Assembly (NCBI RefSeq): GCF_943913045.1
Contig: NZ_CALTVH010000009.1
Location: 1 to 64,000 of the forward strand
Direction: 5' to 3'
Source of the DNA: an uncultured Ezakiella sp.
Lineage (GTDB): Bacteria; Bacillota; Clostridia; Tissierellales; Peptoniphilaceae
Length of the DNA: 64,000 nt
The notes below the pieces were generated by a model. That model worked only from the letters and a program-made list of their open reading frames with translations. It searched no databases and was not told the DNA's origin. Positions 17,304-24,756 of the stretch are shown in pieces. The first letter of the stretch is position 1; the number at the start of each line of letters is the position of its first letter. The position numbers and the translations under genes are program-made.

Positions 17304-17392
17304 ATAAAATACAAGAAATGGAGAATTATTTTTCAATGATTCTCCCTAACATTTAACACATAGCCATAAAAACGCTACCCTCTACTGGTATT

Positions 17393-17419
17393 CACACTGA
17401 AGCGTAACGCTTTAGTGTG
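17393..17419. repeat. AAGCG palindrome, copy 2
   Basis: CACACTGAAGCG-TAA-CGCTTTAGTGTG makes a 12-bp stem with one G-T wobble. The bases after it resemble those after the hairpin at 575-595. The stem bases differ between the copies but pairing is kept. Confidence 0.55.
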
Positions 17420-17791
17420 GAACGGATTAGAAAGATTCCATTATTTATTAACTTACTTATTAACAAATAATTTATCTTCTATTGCTTTGAATGACTCAAC
17501 GTTTAATAGTGGTTACAAGTGAATAATTGAATGATAACTTATGCGTAGTTACTAGTGATTAAGCGATTGATAGTGAATTTACAGATGCTAGTGGGCAAGT
17601 GATTGCGAATGGACAGGTGAGTTGTGGTAAGTAGACGGTTACTATTGAGTTGTGGGTTGTCAATGAGTGTGCAGAAGCTAGTGGTGAGGTGGTCGCTAGT
17701 CAGTGTGTAAGCACTAATGAGCAGGCATTCACTAGTGAGTAAATTCTAGCGAGTGTGTAATTGCTTTCCTTCACATGGTCACTTTTCCAAC
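17420..17791. other. Non-coding tract of degenerate TAGTG-rich repeats
   Basis: I see no gene. From about 17500 to 17760 the plus strand is poor in C and repeats words such as CTAGTGA, AGTGTGTAA and GAGTTGTGG at irregular spacing of roughly 15-20 bases. It looks like a decayed repeat array. Confidence 0.45.
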
Positions 17792-17814
17792 AAAAAACCA
17801 CCCTCATGGGTGGT
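17792..17814 (-). terminator. Terminator of the patatin gene
   Basis: On the minus strand ACCACCC-ATGA-GGGTGGT is followed by TTTTTTG, six bases after the stop codon. Confidence 0.9.
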
Positions 17815-17819
17815 CGTGT

Positions 17820-18890
17820 CTACCATCTGCTGGGGTAGAAGTCTGCTTCCTGCATTTGTTCTGCTATGTCTTTTATCTTGTAAGTTTTAAACTTGTCCAG
17901 ATTTTTCTTGGTCATGTATTTTTCAACCAGGGCGACCATGGCGTCTGTCAGATGATAGTCGTAGTCCAATTGAAGATTTTCTTCGACCATGGGCAGGTAT
18001 TTGTCAAATAGCAAGCGGTAGGGCGATGAGACTAGGCCCTCTTCCTTATGGCTAGCAAGGCCAGGTAGGACCTTGGCCTCAAAGATTTCTAGGGCTTCTT
18101 CTTCAGAAAATTTTTCAAAATAATATTCGTCTCCTGATAAGTTTTTAAGTTTTTTTATTGTATCCATATAGCCCATTTGAATGAGCTTATCGGCCCTTTG
18201 GGTGCTGAAATTTAATACGTTATTGATCTTGGTCGAGGGCTCGATTACTATGGCGTCCTTGGGAAAATTCCGGTCTCTTAGGTCCTTGGGGTTGGCCCTG
18301 ATAATAAGAGGAGTGAGCCCCATATCCACAACCATATTAAAGGGAATACGATTGTACATGCCCCCGTCCAAAAAATATTTGCCGTGGAGCTTTTCCATCT
18401 TAAAAAATGGCAGGTAGGCAGACCCAACTATATAGTCGAGAAGCAAACCCTCCTCAATTTGATCCGCAAAGACGTCCTCGGCCTTTCTGTCGGTCACATT
18501 TAAGGTGGCCAGGCCAAAGCGCATCTTGGACTCTCTAATCTTATCCTCTTCAAAATTATTATAAACCAATCGCTTCAAAGGCTCTGGTGAAATAGTCCCA
18601 TTTTTAAAAATTTTAATTGCATTGGCAATTATTGTAAGTATATCGTCGTTGTCGTCAAAAGCTTTAATTTCGGGTTCCTCAAATTCGGACATATTTAGTG
18701 TCCGCCACATTTCCTTGCACTTGTCGACCTCGCCGCTAGCGATAAAGGCCCCGTTGATGGCCCCAATCGAGGTCCCAACAACCGCTTCAAATTCATAACC
18801 CAACTCCTGGAGGGCTTGATAGGCTCCAATTTGGTAAGAACCCTTGGCACCGCCACCCTCAAGCACTAATCCGTATTTAGTCAATTGCAT
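17820..18890 (-). CDS. Patatin-like phospholipase
   Basis: Patatin enzymes hydrolyse acyl ester bonds of lipids with a Ser-Asp dyad. The 356-residue protein has the oxyanion-hole motif GGGAKG (residues 13-18), the nucleophile elbow GTSIGA (about 39-44) and the catalytic aspartate in FLDGGMYNRIPFN. No signal peptide is present, so it acts in the cytoplasm or at the inner membrane face. I chose the start at 18890 because AGGAG lies upstream. An earlier ATG at 18908 has no site. The gene is monocistronic with its own terminator. Confidence 0.9.
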   Translation of the reverse strand: MQLTKYGLVLEGGGAKGSYQIGAYQALQELGYEFEAVVGTSIGAINGAFIASGEVDKCKEMWRTLNMSEFEEPEIKAFDDNDDILTIIANAIKIFKNGTISPEPLKRLVYNNFEEDKIRESKMRFGLATLNVTDRKAEDVFADQIEEGLLLDYIVGSAYLPFFKMEKLHGKYFLDGGMYNRIPFNMVVDMGLTPLIIRANPKDLRDRNFPKDAIVIEPSTKINNVLNFSTQRADKLIQMGYMDTIKKLKNLSGDEYYFEKFSEEEALEIFEAKVLPGLASHKEEGLVSSPYRLLFDKYLPMVEENLQLDYDYHLTDAMVALVEKYMTKKNLDKFKTYKIKDIAEQMQEADFYPSRW

Positions 18891-18980
18891 CCACTCTCCT
18901 TGGCACAAATATACAACAATTTTTCCAAAAAATCAATAGGTCCCCTTAAAAATGGGTAAGAGTCTACAAATGGAGGACTT

Positions 18981-19628
18981 ATGAATACCTTTGATAAAAA
19001 CAATTTAACAATTCACACCGAGGGCGAAGTTAAGACCCAAAACAACGGCCCCTTGGATATAAATACAATAAAAGCCGAACTGGCGGATGAAATTCAGGAC
19101 CTATATTTAACCGAGAAAGAAGGTTTTTTCAAAAAACACTTCAAGCGCCTAGCAAATCTCATCCACCACGCCAAGGAAGAGGCCTTGGAAGGCGTCATGG
19201 AGGACTTATTTAAGGACAAGGAAGAGGGCACTATTGACGAAGTCATAACGATTGCATCTAATATCAATGTCCTCTTGGATTTTAAATATCGGTTTGTAAA
19301 CTTCGAAGCCTTCTTTGCTCCAATCTGGAAGTTTCTCTTCCCATTTTTCCTATCCTTCGGTGCCGTATTATTAACAGTCAGATCAATCAAGGACCTGGAC
19401 GTACGCTCGCTCTTTGGCATATCCATAGCGACCTTCGTCCTCATAGTTCTAGTCATAATAGCAGTGGCCCTCTCAATGGCCTTTTTCATAATTAAAACGC
19501 GCCACAAGCGGATGTTTGCCATCTATATAAATGAAAGATTAGAATACATCATCCACTCAGAATTCCTCAGGGGAAATCTGGTGGACGAGAAAAGAAAAAG
19601 AAAAAATATGAAAGGAGACAAGAAATGA
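18981..19628 (+). CDS. Unrecognised membrane protein, two helices
   Basis: I cannot assign a family. The 215-residue product has a soluble, acidic N-terminal half (residues 1-105, rich in Lys/Glu) and two adjacent hydrophobic segments (about 112-135 and 145-180). A short basic tail ends KRKRKNMKG. GGAGG precedes the ATG. Its last four bases overlap the ArsC-like gene, so the two are translated together. Confidence 0.6.
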   Translation: MNTFDKNNLTIHTEGEVKTQNNGPLDINTIKAELADEIQDLYLTEKEGFFKKHFKRLANLIHHAKEEALEGVMEDLFKDKEEGTIDEVITIASNINVLLDFKYRFVNFEAFFAPIWKFLFPFFLSFGAVLLTVRSIKDLDVRSLFGISIATFVLIVLVIIAVALSMAFFIIKTRHKRMFAIYINERLEYIIHSEFLRGNLVDEKRKRKNMKGDKK

Positions 19629-19975
19629 AATTAATTTGCTACAAAAAGTGCACCACCTGCAAGGGTGTGGAAAAAATGCTGGAGGAAAAGAGCATAAAAT
19701 ACGACTACAGGGACATCAAAGAGGACAACCCAAGTGCCGCCGAAATTAAAAAATGGCACAAAAAATCCAGTCTAGACATCAAAAGATTTTTCAATACATC
19801 CGGCCAAATCTACAGAAACGAAGGCCTCAAAGACAAACTGCCAAACATGAGTGAAGAGGAAAAATACGACCTCCTCGCCACAGACGGCATGCTAGTAAAA
19901 CGCCCCATCCTAATCACAGATGACGAGGAAATCTACGTAGGCCCAGATGTCAAAAAATATATAGAAACATTATAA
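19625..19975 (+). CDS. ArsC/Spx-family thioredoxin-fold protein
   Basis: The 116-residue protein has the ArsC/YffB/Spx fold. It shows an N-terminal CTTC at residues 9-12 in YKKCTTCKGVEKML and the cis-proline-like MLVKRPILI near residue 90. It is annotated as arsenate reductase family in many genomes but its substrate is generally unknown. The second cysteine makes it CxxC-like, as in Spx. However, Spx-specific RNA-polymerase contacts cannot be judged. No ars genes lie nearby. Confidence 0.85.
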   Translation: MKLICYKKCTTCKGVEKMLEEKSIKYDYRDIKEDNPSAAEIKKWHKKSSLDIKRFFNTSGQIYRNEGLKDKLPNMSEEEKYDLLATDGMLVKRPILITDDEEIYVGPDVKKYIETL

Positions 19976-19980
19976 AAAAT

Positions 19981-20003
19981 AACGCCCAGTAGGGCGTTTT
20001 TTG
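19981..20003 (+). terminator. Terminator after the ArsC-like gene
   Basis: AACGCCC-AGTA-GGGCGTT followed by TTTTTG, five bases after the stop codon. Confidence 0.9.
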
Positions 20004-20062
20004 TTTGGGAAAATATTTTAAAAAACCGTGCGAATAATATTAAAAATATCCATATAATAAAA

Positions 20063-20345
20063 ACCCTCATCCCTTATATCGCTCTGCGTTGTAGCGGTCA
20101 TGGTTGCAGCCCTGCCCAAAAGAGCGATAGAGTAGATGAATGTATTTATTCTACGAATATTGTTCAGCAAGTAGGTAGCGTCCACTTTATTGTGGACATC
20201 TCGAACGCGGAGACTCGATGTCCCGCGATCGAGGCTTATCTCACGCAACCTATTTCTCAAGAAAACGAGCCAGAGGCGATGTATGATTGATTGAAATAGT
20301 CTTAAGGAGGATCCCGACCATTCCGGACCCGATACCAGGTAAATC
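20063..20345 (+). repeat. Repeat B: long-form REP-like element
   Basis: The element runs from GTAGCGGTCATGG (20091) to CCCGACC (20319). Inside are TTGCAGCC, GCCCAAAAGA, short copy 20175-20197, a GCGG/CCGC hairpin with TCGAT loop, CTCACGCAACCT (20240-20251) and a helix CTATTTC/GAAATAG. AGTCTTAAGGAGGAT follows. ATCGCTCT and AGAGCGAT form an extra 8-bp helix around its 5' part. No gene is visible between 20004 and 20463. Confidence 0.68.
20175..20197 (+). repeat. Short REP-like palindrome nested in repeat B
   Basis: A GTAGC foot with GTCCAC-TTTATT-GTGGAC. The stem differs from the 13941 copy at paired positions only. Confidence 0.8.
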
Positions 20346-20463
20346 CCGATTGAGGGGACGAGGGGTAAAGATGTCGAATTGCACACCGTTAAACATTATA
20401 TTATTTTAAATCACTTAATTGTACATTTCTTACACCCTTTTAAGTGCTTATAGCACTGAGTTT

Positions 20464-20934
20464 TTAATCACCCAAATACTTTACATATATTTGACAAGGG
20501 TTCCACTCATCCCATAAATCTGGAAAGACTTCTAACTCTTTATATCCAATTGCTTTGTAAAAGTTATTAGTAATGTCGTACTCATCGTAATGGCCAGACT
20601 GAACAGTTTTTACTTGTGTGTAAGTGTAGCCTAAGTTCTTAGCTAATTGTTCATAGGCTTGGTTTAGCTGTCTTCCAGCACCTTTATGATGAAATTATTT
20701 CTTTACGCCCATGACAAAAATCTCTGCACAATCAGGGCTGCTCGCTCCAAGCACAACAAAACCTACTAGCTCGTCGTTAGAAAAACTTGCTAGGAAAGGT
20801 TTTTCCTGTGAATCATTAATATATTCTTCTGTGCTCTCTGGCATTCCAAACCATTCTGGCAGGTCGTTAAGCACTTCTCTTGCGATTCTTTCTTTTTCTT
20901 TTTTATCTATTATTTCTTTTACAATAAATTCCAT
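20464..20934 (-). pseudogene. GNAT acetyltransferase interrupted by one in-frame stop
   Basis: Read from the ATG at 20934, the frame encodes a GNAT-like protein of 156 codons. After 79 residues (ending EIFVMGVKK) a TAA occurs at 20695-20697. The same frame then continues with FHHKGAGRQLNQAYEQLA, the acetyl-CoA-binding region, and on to GYKELEVFPDLWDEWNP and the true stop at 20464. A single base change, for example GAA to TAA, explains the break. The unbroken 3' frame suggests the mutation is recent or a sequencing error. Confidence 0.85.
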
Positions 20935-20949
20935 ATTATTCCTGACCCC

Positions 20950-21435
20950 TTAAATTCTTTCATCTGTAACTACGTGTTCTACACCCCTATGGTCTGATTG
21001 GAGATAGTCTTTCATAAATGTCGGGTAGGCCTTATATTTATCAAGGTCTTCTATGGGTATCAAGTGCATGGTCTCTTTGACGCCGCCCATTGTTGTGCTT
21101 TGGCTATTAAGATCCTTGTTTCCCTTAGACTTAATCATATAATAGAAGGTGATTTCATGGCAGTCTACTCCTTTTAAGCCTAAACTTCCAGTAAAAAAAT
21201 TTTCATGTATGACGGCCAGATAATCCACCTCATAGTGGACGCCTGTTTCTTCAAATACTTCTCTTTTTACGGCTTCTTCAGACGTCTCCCCCAAGTGGAC
21301 ACCTCCGCCTATAGAGTAGTAATAGTCATCGACTTCATTTCCTGCAAATAGGACGCAAGCATCTTCGACTATAATTGCTGCCGCCCTATATCTAAACCAT
21401 TTATTTTCTTTTCTAAATCCACAATCGACTTCCAT
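20950..21435 (-). CDS. Nudix hydrolase
   Basis: Nudix enzymes cleave nucleoside diphosphates linked to another group. The Nudix box is complete: GGGVHLGETSEEAVKREV followed by FEETGV, about residues 45-66 of 161. Substrate cannot be predicted. An N-terminal CGFRKENKWFRYRAAAIIVED strand pattern fits the fold. It lies 15 bases upstream of the broken GNAT gene on the same strand, probably in one transcript. Confidence 0.9.
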   Translation of the reverse strand: MEVDCGFRKENKWFRYRAAAIIVEDACVLFAGNEVDDYYYSIGGGVHLGETSEEAVKREVFEETGVHYEVDYLAVIHENFFTGSLGLKGVDCHEITFYYMIKSKGNKDLNSQSTTMGGVKETMHLIPIEDLDKYKAYPTFMKDYLQSDHRGVEHVVTDERI

Positions 21436-21611
21436 TTTTATCTCCCTTAAATTCGTTTTTTATTTATATATTATTTTATATTCTTATGATAAATATTACA
21501 AGCTTATATTTTCTTCTTGATCAAGATTTTACAAGCAAAAATATAAATGTGTAATAATCACCAGTCCTGGGTAAGTATGTAAAGTATCGTAAAAAAAGAA
21601 AGGATGATTTA

Positions 21612-22205
21612 ATGAAGAAATTAATTTTAATAATGGCCCTGGCCCTGGGTTTTGCAGGCTGCCAAAAGCCAGCTAATACACCTGCGCCAGCAAAGGCCGA
21701 CACACAAACAGAATCTAAGGCAGATGTTAAGACAGAAGAAAAGACAGATGCCAAAACAGAGACAAAGGCAGACGCTGAGATTATTAGCCTGGCAGATGCC
21801 GTAAAGGTTTTTACAGACAAGTATCCAAATGCAAGCATCGAAGAGATTAGCTTTGAAAAGGAAATGTCAGGTGACGAATACGAAATCGAAGGTTTTGATG
21901 AGACCCACGAATACGAATTAAAAATTTCTGCTTCCGATGGTTCAATTATCAAAGAAGAAGCAGAAAAAGACCGCACATCAGATAATAAGGCCATCGACCT
22001 ATCCTTGTTATCAAAGGTAGACGAACTAATTGAAGCTGCTCTAAAGGACGCAGGTCCAGATTATTACTTGGATTCCTATTCAGTAGATTTTGAGGAGACT
22101 GGATCTTTTAATCAATTGGAAATCGAAGTTAAGACCCAAGCTGGCAAGGACATTGAATACGAATACAATTTAGAAACCGGCGAATTAATTGAAAAAGATA
22201 GGTAA
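21612..22205 (+). CDS. PepSY-domain lipoprotein
   Basis: The 197-residue product has a lipoprotein signal (MALALGFAGC, cysteine 17), a low-complexity Ala/Lys/Thr linker to about residue 55 and two PepSY-like repeats. These are LADAVKVFTDKYPNASIEEISFE (about 60-120) and the C-terminal FNQLEIEVKTQAGKDIEYEYN. PepSY domains are thought to modulate proteases or bind cell-surface ligands. Here the role is unknown. It stands alone between its own AAAGGATG site and a strong terminator. Confidence 0.8.
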   Translation: MKKLILIMALALGFAGCQKPANTPAPAKADTQTESKADVKTEEKTDAKTETKADAEIISLADAVKVFTDKYPNASIEEISFEKEMSGDEYEIEGFDETHEYELKISASDGSIIKEEAEKDRTSDNKAIDLSLLSKVDELIEAALKDAGPDYYLDSYSVDFEETGSFNQLEIEVKTQAGKDIEYEYNLETGELIEKDR

Positions 22206-22206
22206 A

Positions 22207-22236
22207 ATTTTCCCCCAGAGATGGGGGGTTTTTTTA
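22207..22236 (+). terminator. Terminator of the PepSY lipoprotein gene
   Basis: CCCCC-AGAGAT-GGGGG followed by a run of seven T residues. Confidence 0.9.
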
Positions 22237-22244
22237 TTTTTCCT

Positions 22245-22330
22245 TGAGAATGTTGACAATCGGTGGCCGAGATAAATCGGCCGCTACAATGTCGATTGTC
22301 AATAGTTGCATGAGTCCTGCATGCCAATCA
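22245..22330 (-). repeat. Repeat G: partial long-form REP-like element
   Basis: Read on the minus strand it starts with GATTGGCATGC, then GGACTCATGCAAC, then a helix TTGACAATCG (22253-22262) with CGATTGTCAA (22293-22302). That helix has a short palindrome nested in its loop, and CATTCTCAAGG follows. The 5' half is missing. Confidence 0.6.
22265..22287 (-). repeat. Short REP-like palindrome nested in repeat G
   Basis: On the minus strand a GTAGC foot precedes GGCCGA-TTTATC-TCGGCC. Confidence 0.8.
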
Positions 22331-22356
22331 GCCAATTTTTCTCTAATTTTTCCCCA

Positions 22357-22387
22357 CAAAAAATGAGGCAAGAAAGTCTTGCCTCAT
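22357..22387 (-). terminator. Terminator of the fur-chrA operon
   Basis: On the minus strand ATGAGGCAAGA and TCTTGCCTCAT form an 11-bp stem with a three-base loop, followed by a T-run. Confidence 0.88.
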
Positions 22388-22394
22388 ATCTTTT

Positions 22395-22919
22395 CTATCC
22401 CAAATTTTTTATAAAATATCCTATGACCATAATTATTATTAGTATCAAAGCCGGGTGGACTTTGAGGACCACGGTTAATACCACGGTTAGGGCAATCAGG
22501 ATTAGGCCTGGACAGGTTTTTTTGTAATGGGAAAAGAGATTTAAAAAGCTCATAGTAATTAATGCCAAAACTGCTGGTTTGGTCCCGGTCATAAACTTTT
22601 CTACATAGGGGTTGTCCTCTATCATATTAAAAATCAAAGTCAATATTAAAATTATAATAAAGCTGGGTATTACAATTCCCACAGCCGCAATTATGGCACC
22701 GAGATTGCCTGCTATGTGCTTGGCCGAAGCCACTCCAATATTTACTGCCAGGGGCCCGGGCACGCTCTGGGCGACGACCAATACGTCCATAAAGTCTTCT
22801 TCGCTAATATATTTCTTTTTTATAAGCTCTTCTTTCATGACGAGAATCATCCCATAGCCTCCGCCAAAGCTGATAAAGCCTAGCTTTAAAAAGGTCAGGA
22901 AAAATTTAAAATAATTCAT
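22395..22919 (-). CDS. Chromate transporter family half-subunit ChrA (second)
   Basis: This 174-residue membrane protein is a single-domain ChrA. It has the family N-terminal block LKLGFISFGGGYGMILVMKEELI, the VVAQSVPGPLAVNIGV motif near residue 48, and about five hydrophobic segments. Such short proteins occur as pairs that together equal one long ChrA. It overlaps the first half gene by four bases. Chromate or sulfate export is the family activity, not shown for this subgroup. Confidence 0.87.
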   Translation of the reverse strand: MNYFKFFLTFLKLGFISFGGGYGMILVMKEELIKKKYISEEDFMDVLVVAQSVPGPLAVNIGVASAKHIAGNLGAIIAAVGIVIPSFIIILILTLIFNMIEDNPYVEKFMTGTKPAVLALITMSFLNLFSHYKKTCPGLILIALTVVLTVVLKVHPALILIIIMVIGYFIKNLG

Positions 22920-23425
22920 AAGATCATCCTCACAAATCCCATTATAAAGATTACCAATATGGGGTGGACTTTTTTAGAATAAATTAGACCAATACTTGCC
23001 AGGTATAAGATAAGTGATGTCCAGTCGACCATGGCTGGCTTAAAGAGCATTACAATGGCCGATAGTATAAAGCCAAAGACGGCCGGGCGAAGGGCCTTAA
23101 AGATCTTTTCTTTGACTGGAGACTTGTCGTATTTTTTTATTACATTCATAAGAATTAATAGTAATAGGACACTGGGCAGGCAGACGGCAAATGTCGAAAC
23201 AAAAGCCCCTAGCATTCCCATTTTTTCCTTACCTATAAAGGTGGCTGCGTTTACTGCGAAGCTACCTGGTGTCATTTCAGACAGGGTTATTATCTCGTAA
23301 AAAATTTCCTCTGTGATAAGGCCCGCCTGAATAAATTCCCGCTTAAAAAGAGGGAGCATGGCATAGCCGCCCCCAAAGGAAAATAAACCGATCTTAAAAA
23401 ATTTTTCAAATAAAATCCAAAGCAT
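22916..23425 (-). CDS. Chromate transporter family half-subunit ChrA (first)
   Basis: This 169-residue partner has the same architecture, with FFKIGLFSFGGGYAMLPLFKREFI at the N-terminus and TLSEMTPGSFAVNAATFIG near residue 48, then further helices. It begins on the last base of the Fur-family gene and is translationally coupled on both sides. Fur control of a chrA pair suggests a link to metal or oxidative stress, which is inference. Confidence 0.87.
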   Translation of the reverse strand: MLWILFEKFFKIGLFSFGGGYAMLPLFKREFIQAGLITEEIFYEIITLSEMTPGSFAVNAATFIGKEKMGMLGAFVSTFAVCLPSVLLLLILMNVIKKYDKSPVKEKIFKALRPAVFGFILSAIVMLFKPAMVDWTSLILYLASIGLIYSKKVHPILVIFIMGFVRMIL

Positions 23426-23895
23426 TAATGGTCACATGCTCCTTTATTTTTACCATCTTTTTTGCACTTGCAAGATTTTTGGCAGTCCTTGCAGAGGCCG
23501 TAAAAATTTAATTCATAGTCTTCCACCAAAAAGCCTTCTTCCTCAGCCAATTCCAATAGGCCAGGCACAGGTTTTCTCTTGGTCTCAATAACCAATCCAC
23601 AGCAGGAGCAGATCATGTGGTTGTGGTCTCTTTTTATGTTTTTGATTTCGTATCTGACCACATTGTCCTTGAGGACGACCTTGTCCAAAATTCCCAGCTT
23701 GTTAAAGAGAACTATATTCCTGTAGATGGTTGCCGTTCCAATATTGTATTCTTTATCTAGCTCGGCTATGGCCTCCTGGATAGTAAAGTGGGAGTTAGAC
23801 GTGTTAAAAAAATTGTATATATGCTTGCGCGGCTCTGTAAATTTGTAGCCGTTGTCATTTAAAATGGTCTTGACTTGGTTCCTATCTAGTGACAT
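23425..23895 (-). CDS. Fur-family metalloregulator (Fur/PerR/Zur type)
   Basis: The 156-residue protein has a winged helix (YKFTEPRKHIYNFFN, then IGTATIYRNIVLFNKLGILDKV) and the histidine-rich hinge RDHNHMICSCCG. Two CxxC zinc-site pairs follow: CSCC near residue 98 and CKDC near 137, with further cysteines and a C-terminal histidine tail. The regulatory metal cannot be told from sequence. It heads an operon with chrA halves, and a 14-bp palindrome in its promoter region may be its own operator. Confidence 0.88.
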   Translation of the reverse strand: MSLDRNQVKTILNDNGYKFTEPRKHIYNFFNTSNSHFTIQEAIAELDKEYNIGTATIYRNIVLFNKLGILDKVVLKDNVVRYEIKNIKRDHNHMICSCCGLVIETKRKPVPGLLELAEEEGFLVEDYELNFYGLCKDCQKSCKCKKDGKNKGACDH

Positions 23896-23919
23896 AATGG
23901 CCTCCTTTTATCCTTATAA

Positions 23920-23933
23920 TATATAATTATATA
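23920..23933. promoter_or_regulatory. Possible operator of the Fur-family gene
   Basis: TATATAATTATATA is a perfect palindrome 25 bases upstream of the start codon and resembles PerR-type boxes. The region is very AT-rich, so chance occurrence is a real possibility. Confidence 0.35.
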
Positions 23934-24110
23934 ATAGTCTTTATCAAATATCAAGCGTATTGATAATTACTTTTAAATTTTAAGTGGTCACATTTTTTTT
24001 TATTTAATTCGCATTTTATTTTTTCCAAAAATGATTTTTGACCTTATGGGCGAGACTTTTCGGTCCACATTCTTCTTAAGACTCTTATCTTCACTAAAAC
24101 AAAATTTTTT

Positions 24111-24133
24111 GGCCGAAATAAATCGGCCGCTAC
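24111..24133 (-). repeat. Short REP-like palindrome nested in repeat F
   Basis: On the minus strand a GTAGC foot precedes GGCCGA-TTTATT-TCGGCC. AAAACAAAATTTT and its complement enclose it. Confidence 0.82.
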
Positions 24134-24226
24134 ATGAAAATTTTGTTTTCGTGAACAACATTTGCGTGAGTCCTGCATACCAATCGAGCGTCGTAATTAC
24201 TCGCTCTCTTGGGCATACGAGGCGGT

Positions 24227-24249
24227 GGCGACAATAAAGTCGCCGCTAC
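24227..24249 (-). repeat. Second short REP-like palindrome nested in repeat F
   Basis: On the minus strand a GTAGC foot precedes GGCGAC-TTTATT-GTCGCC. A 9-bp ACGAGGCGG/CCGCCTCGT helix encloses it. Confidence 0.82.
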
Positions 24250-24456
24250 AAATTCCGCCTCGTCTGCAAGTGAACCCTACTTACTTTTTTAAAAAAATTT
24301 ATATTAATATTGAATTTCAGATATTAAATTTTTTTATTTTTTATTTTCTTTTCTAAAATTTTCCAAAAAATATTTGTATATGAATTTTAAAATCATGTGT
24401 ATGCAGGTCGTTTGAATTATAACTTCATATCTGCTATAATTAATTTACAAATTCCT

Positions 24457-24485
24457 TTGCATAGAAGGGGCTTTTGTGGTATAAT
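24457..24485 (+). promoter_or_regulatory. Promoter of dnaA
   Basis: TTGCAT (24457-24462) and a perfect TATAAT (24480-24485) are 17 bases apart. A DnaA-box-like TGTGGAAAA lies at the expected start site, consistent with autoregulation. The leader is about 265 bases long. Confidence 0.7.
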
Positions 24486-24488
24486 ATC

Positions 24489-24749
24489 TGTGGAAAATAT
24501 AGGCAATTTTGATTTTATTTTCCCAGTTTTTTATAGTTTTTAACAGTATAGCCTGGCTAAATTGTGAAAAAAATAGCCCTTTTGTTAATATCCTTTAACA
24601 ATGGCTGAATTTCAATCTTTATAAATGTTTTTTCCACATTTTATGCCCAAGCAAACTGTGTAAATATCAAGTTATTAAAGACAATTAACATCTGTCCTGT
24701 GAAAAATTATTTCAACAATGTTGGAAAGTTTTTAACAGGCTGTGAAAAG
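24489..24749. other. Candidate origin region (oriC) upstream of dnaA
   Basis: Nine-base motifs close to the DnaA box are clustered here. TTTTCCACA occurs at 24630-24638 and inverted at 24489-24497. TTTTTCACA occurs inverted at 24563-24571 and 24698-24706, and CTTTTCACA inverted at 24741-24749. Canonical TTATCCACA is absent. AT-rich sequence surrounds the boxes. Confidence 0.6.
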
Positions 24750-24756
24750 AGGACCT

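Larger units (their letters stand above)
24062..24280 (-). repeat. Repeat F: long-form REP-like element with two nested short copies
   Basis: On the minus strand GTAGGGTTCAC (24280-24270) and GTGGACC (24068-24062) close the element with one T-G wobble. Inside are TTGCAGAC, an ACGAGGCGG/CCGCCTCGT hairpin carrying short copy 24227-24249, GCCCAAGA, a GAGCG/CGCTC hairpin and GATTGGTATGC. GGACTCACGCAA and an AAAACAAAATTTT helix carrying short copy 24111-24133 follow, then GAGTCTTAAGAAGAAT. Confidence 0.7.

Noticed and set aside
20018..20386. 122-codon minus-strand frame
   Set aside because: It lies entirely within structured repeat B, and its residues do not resemble a protein family.
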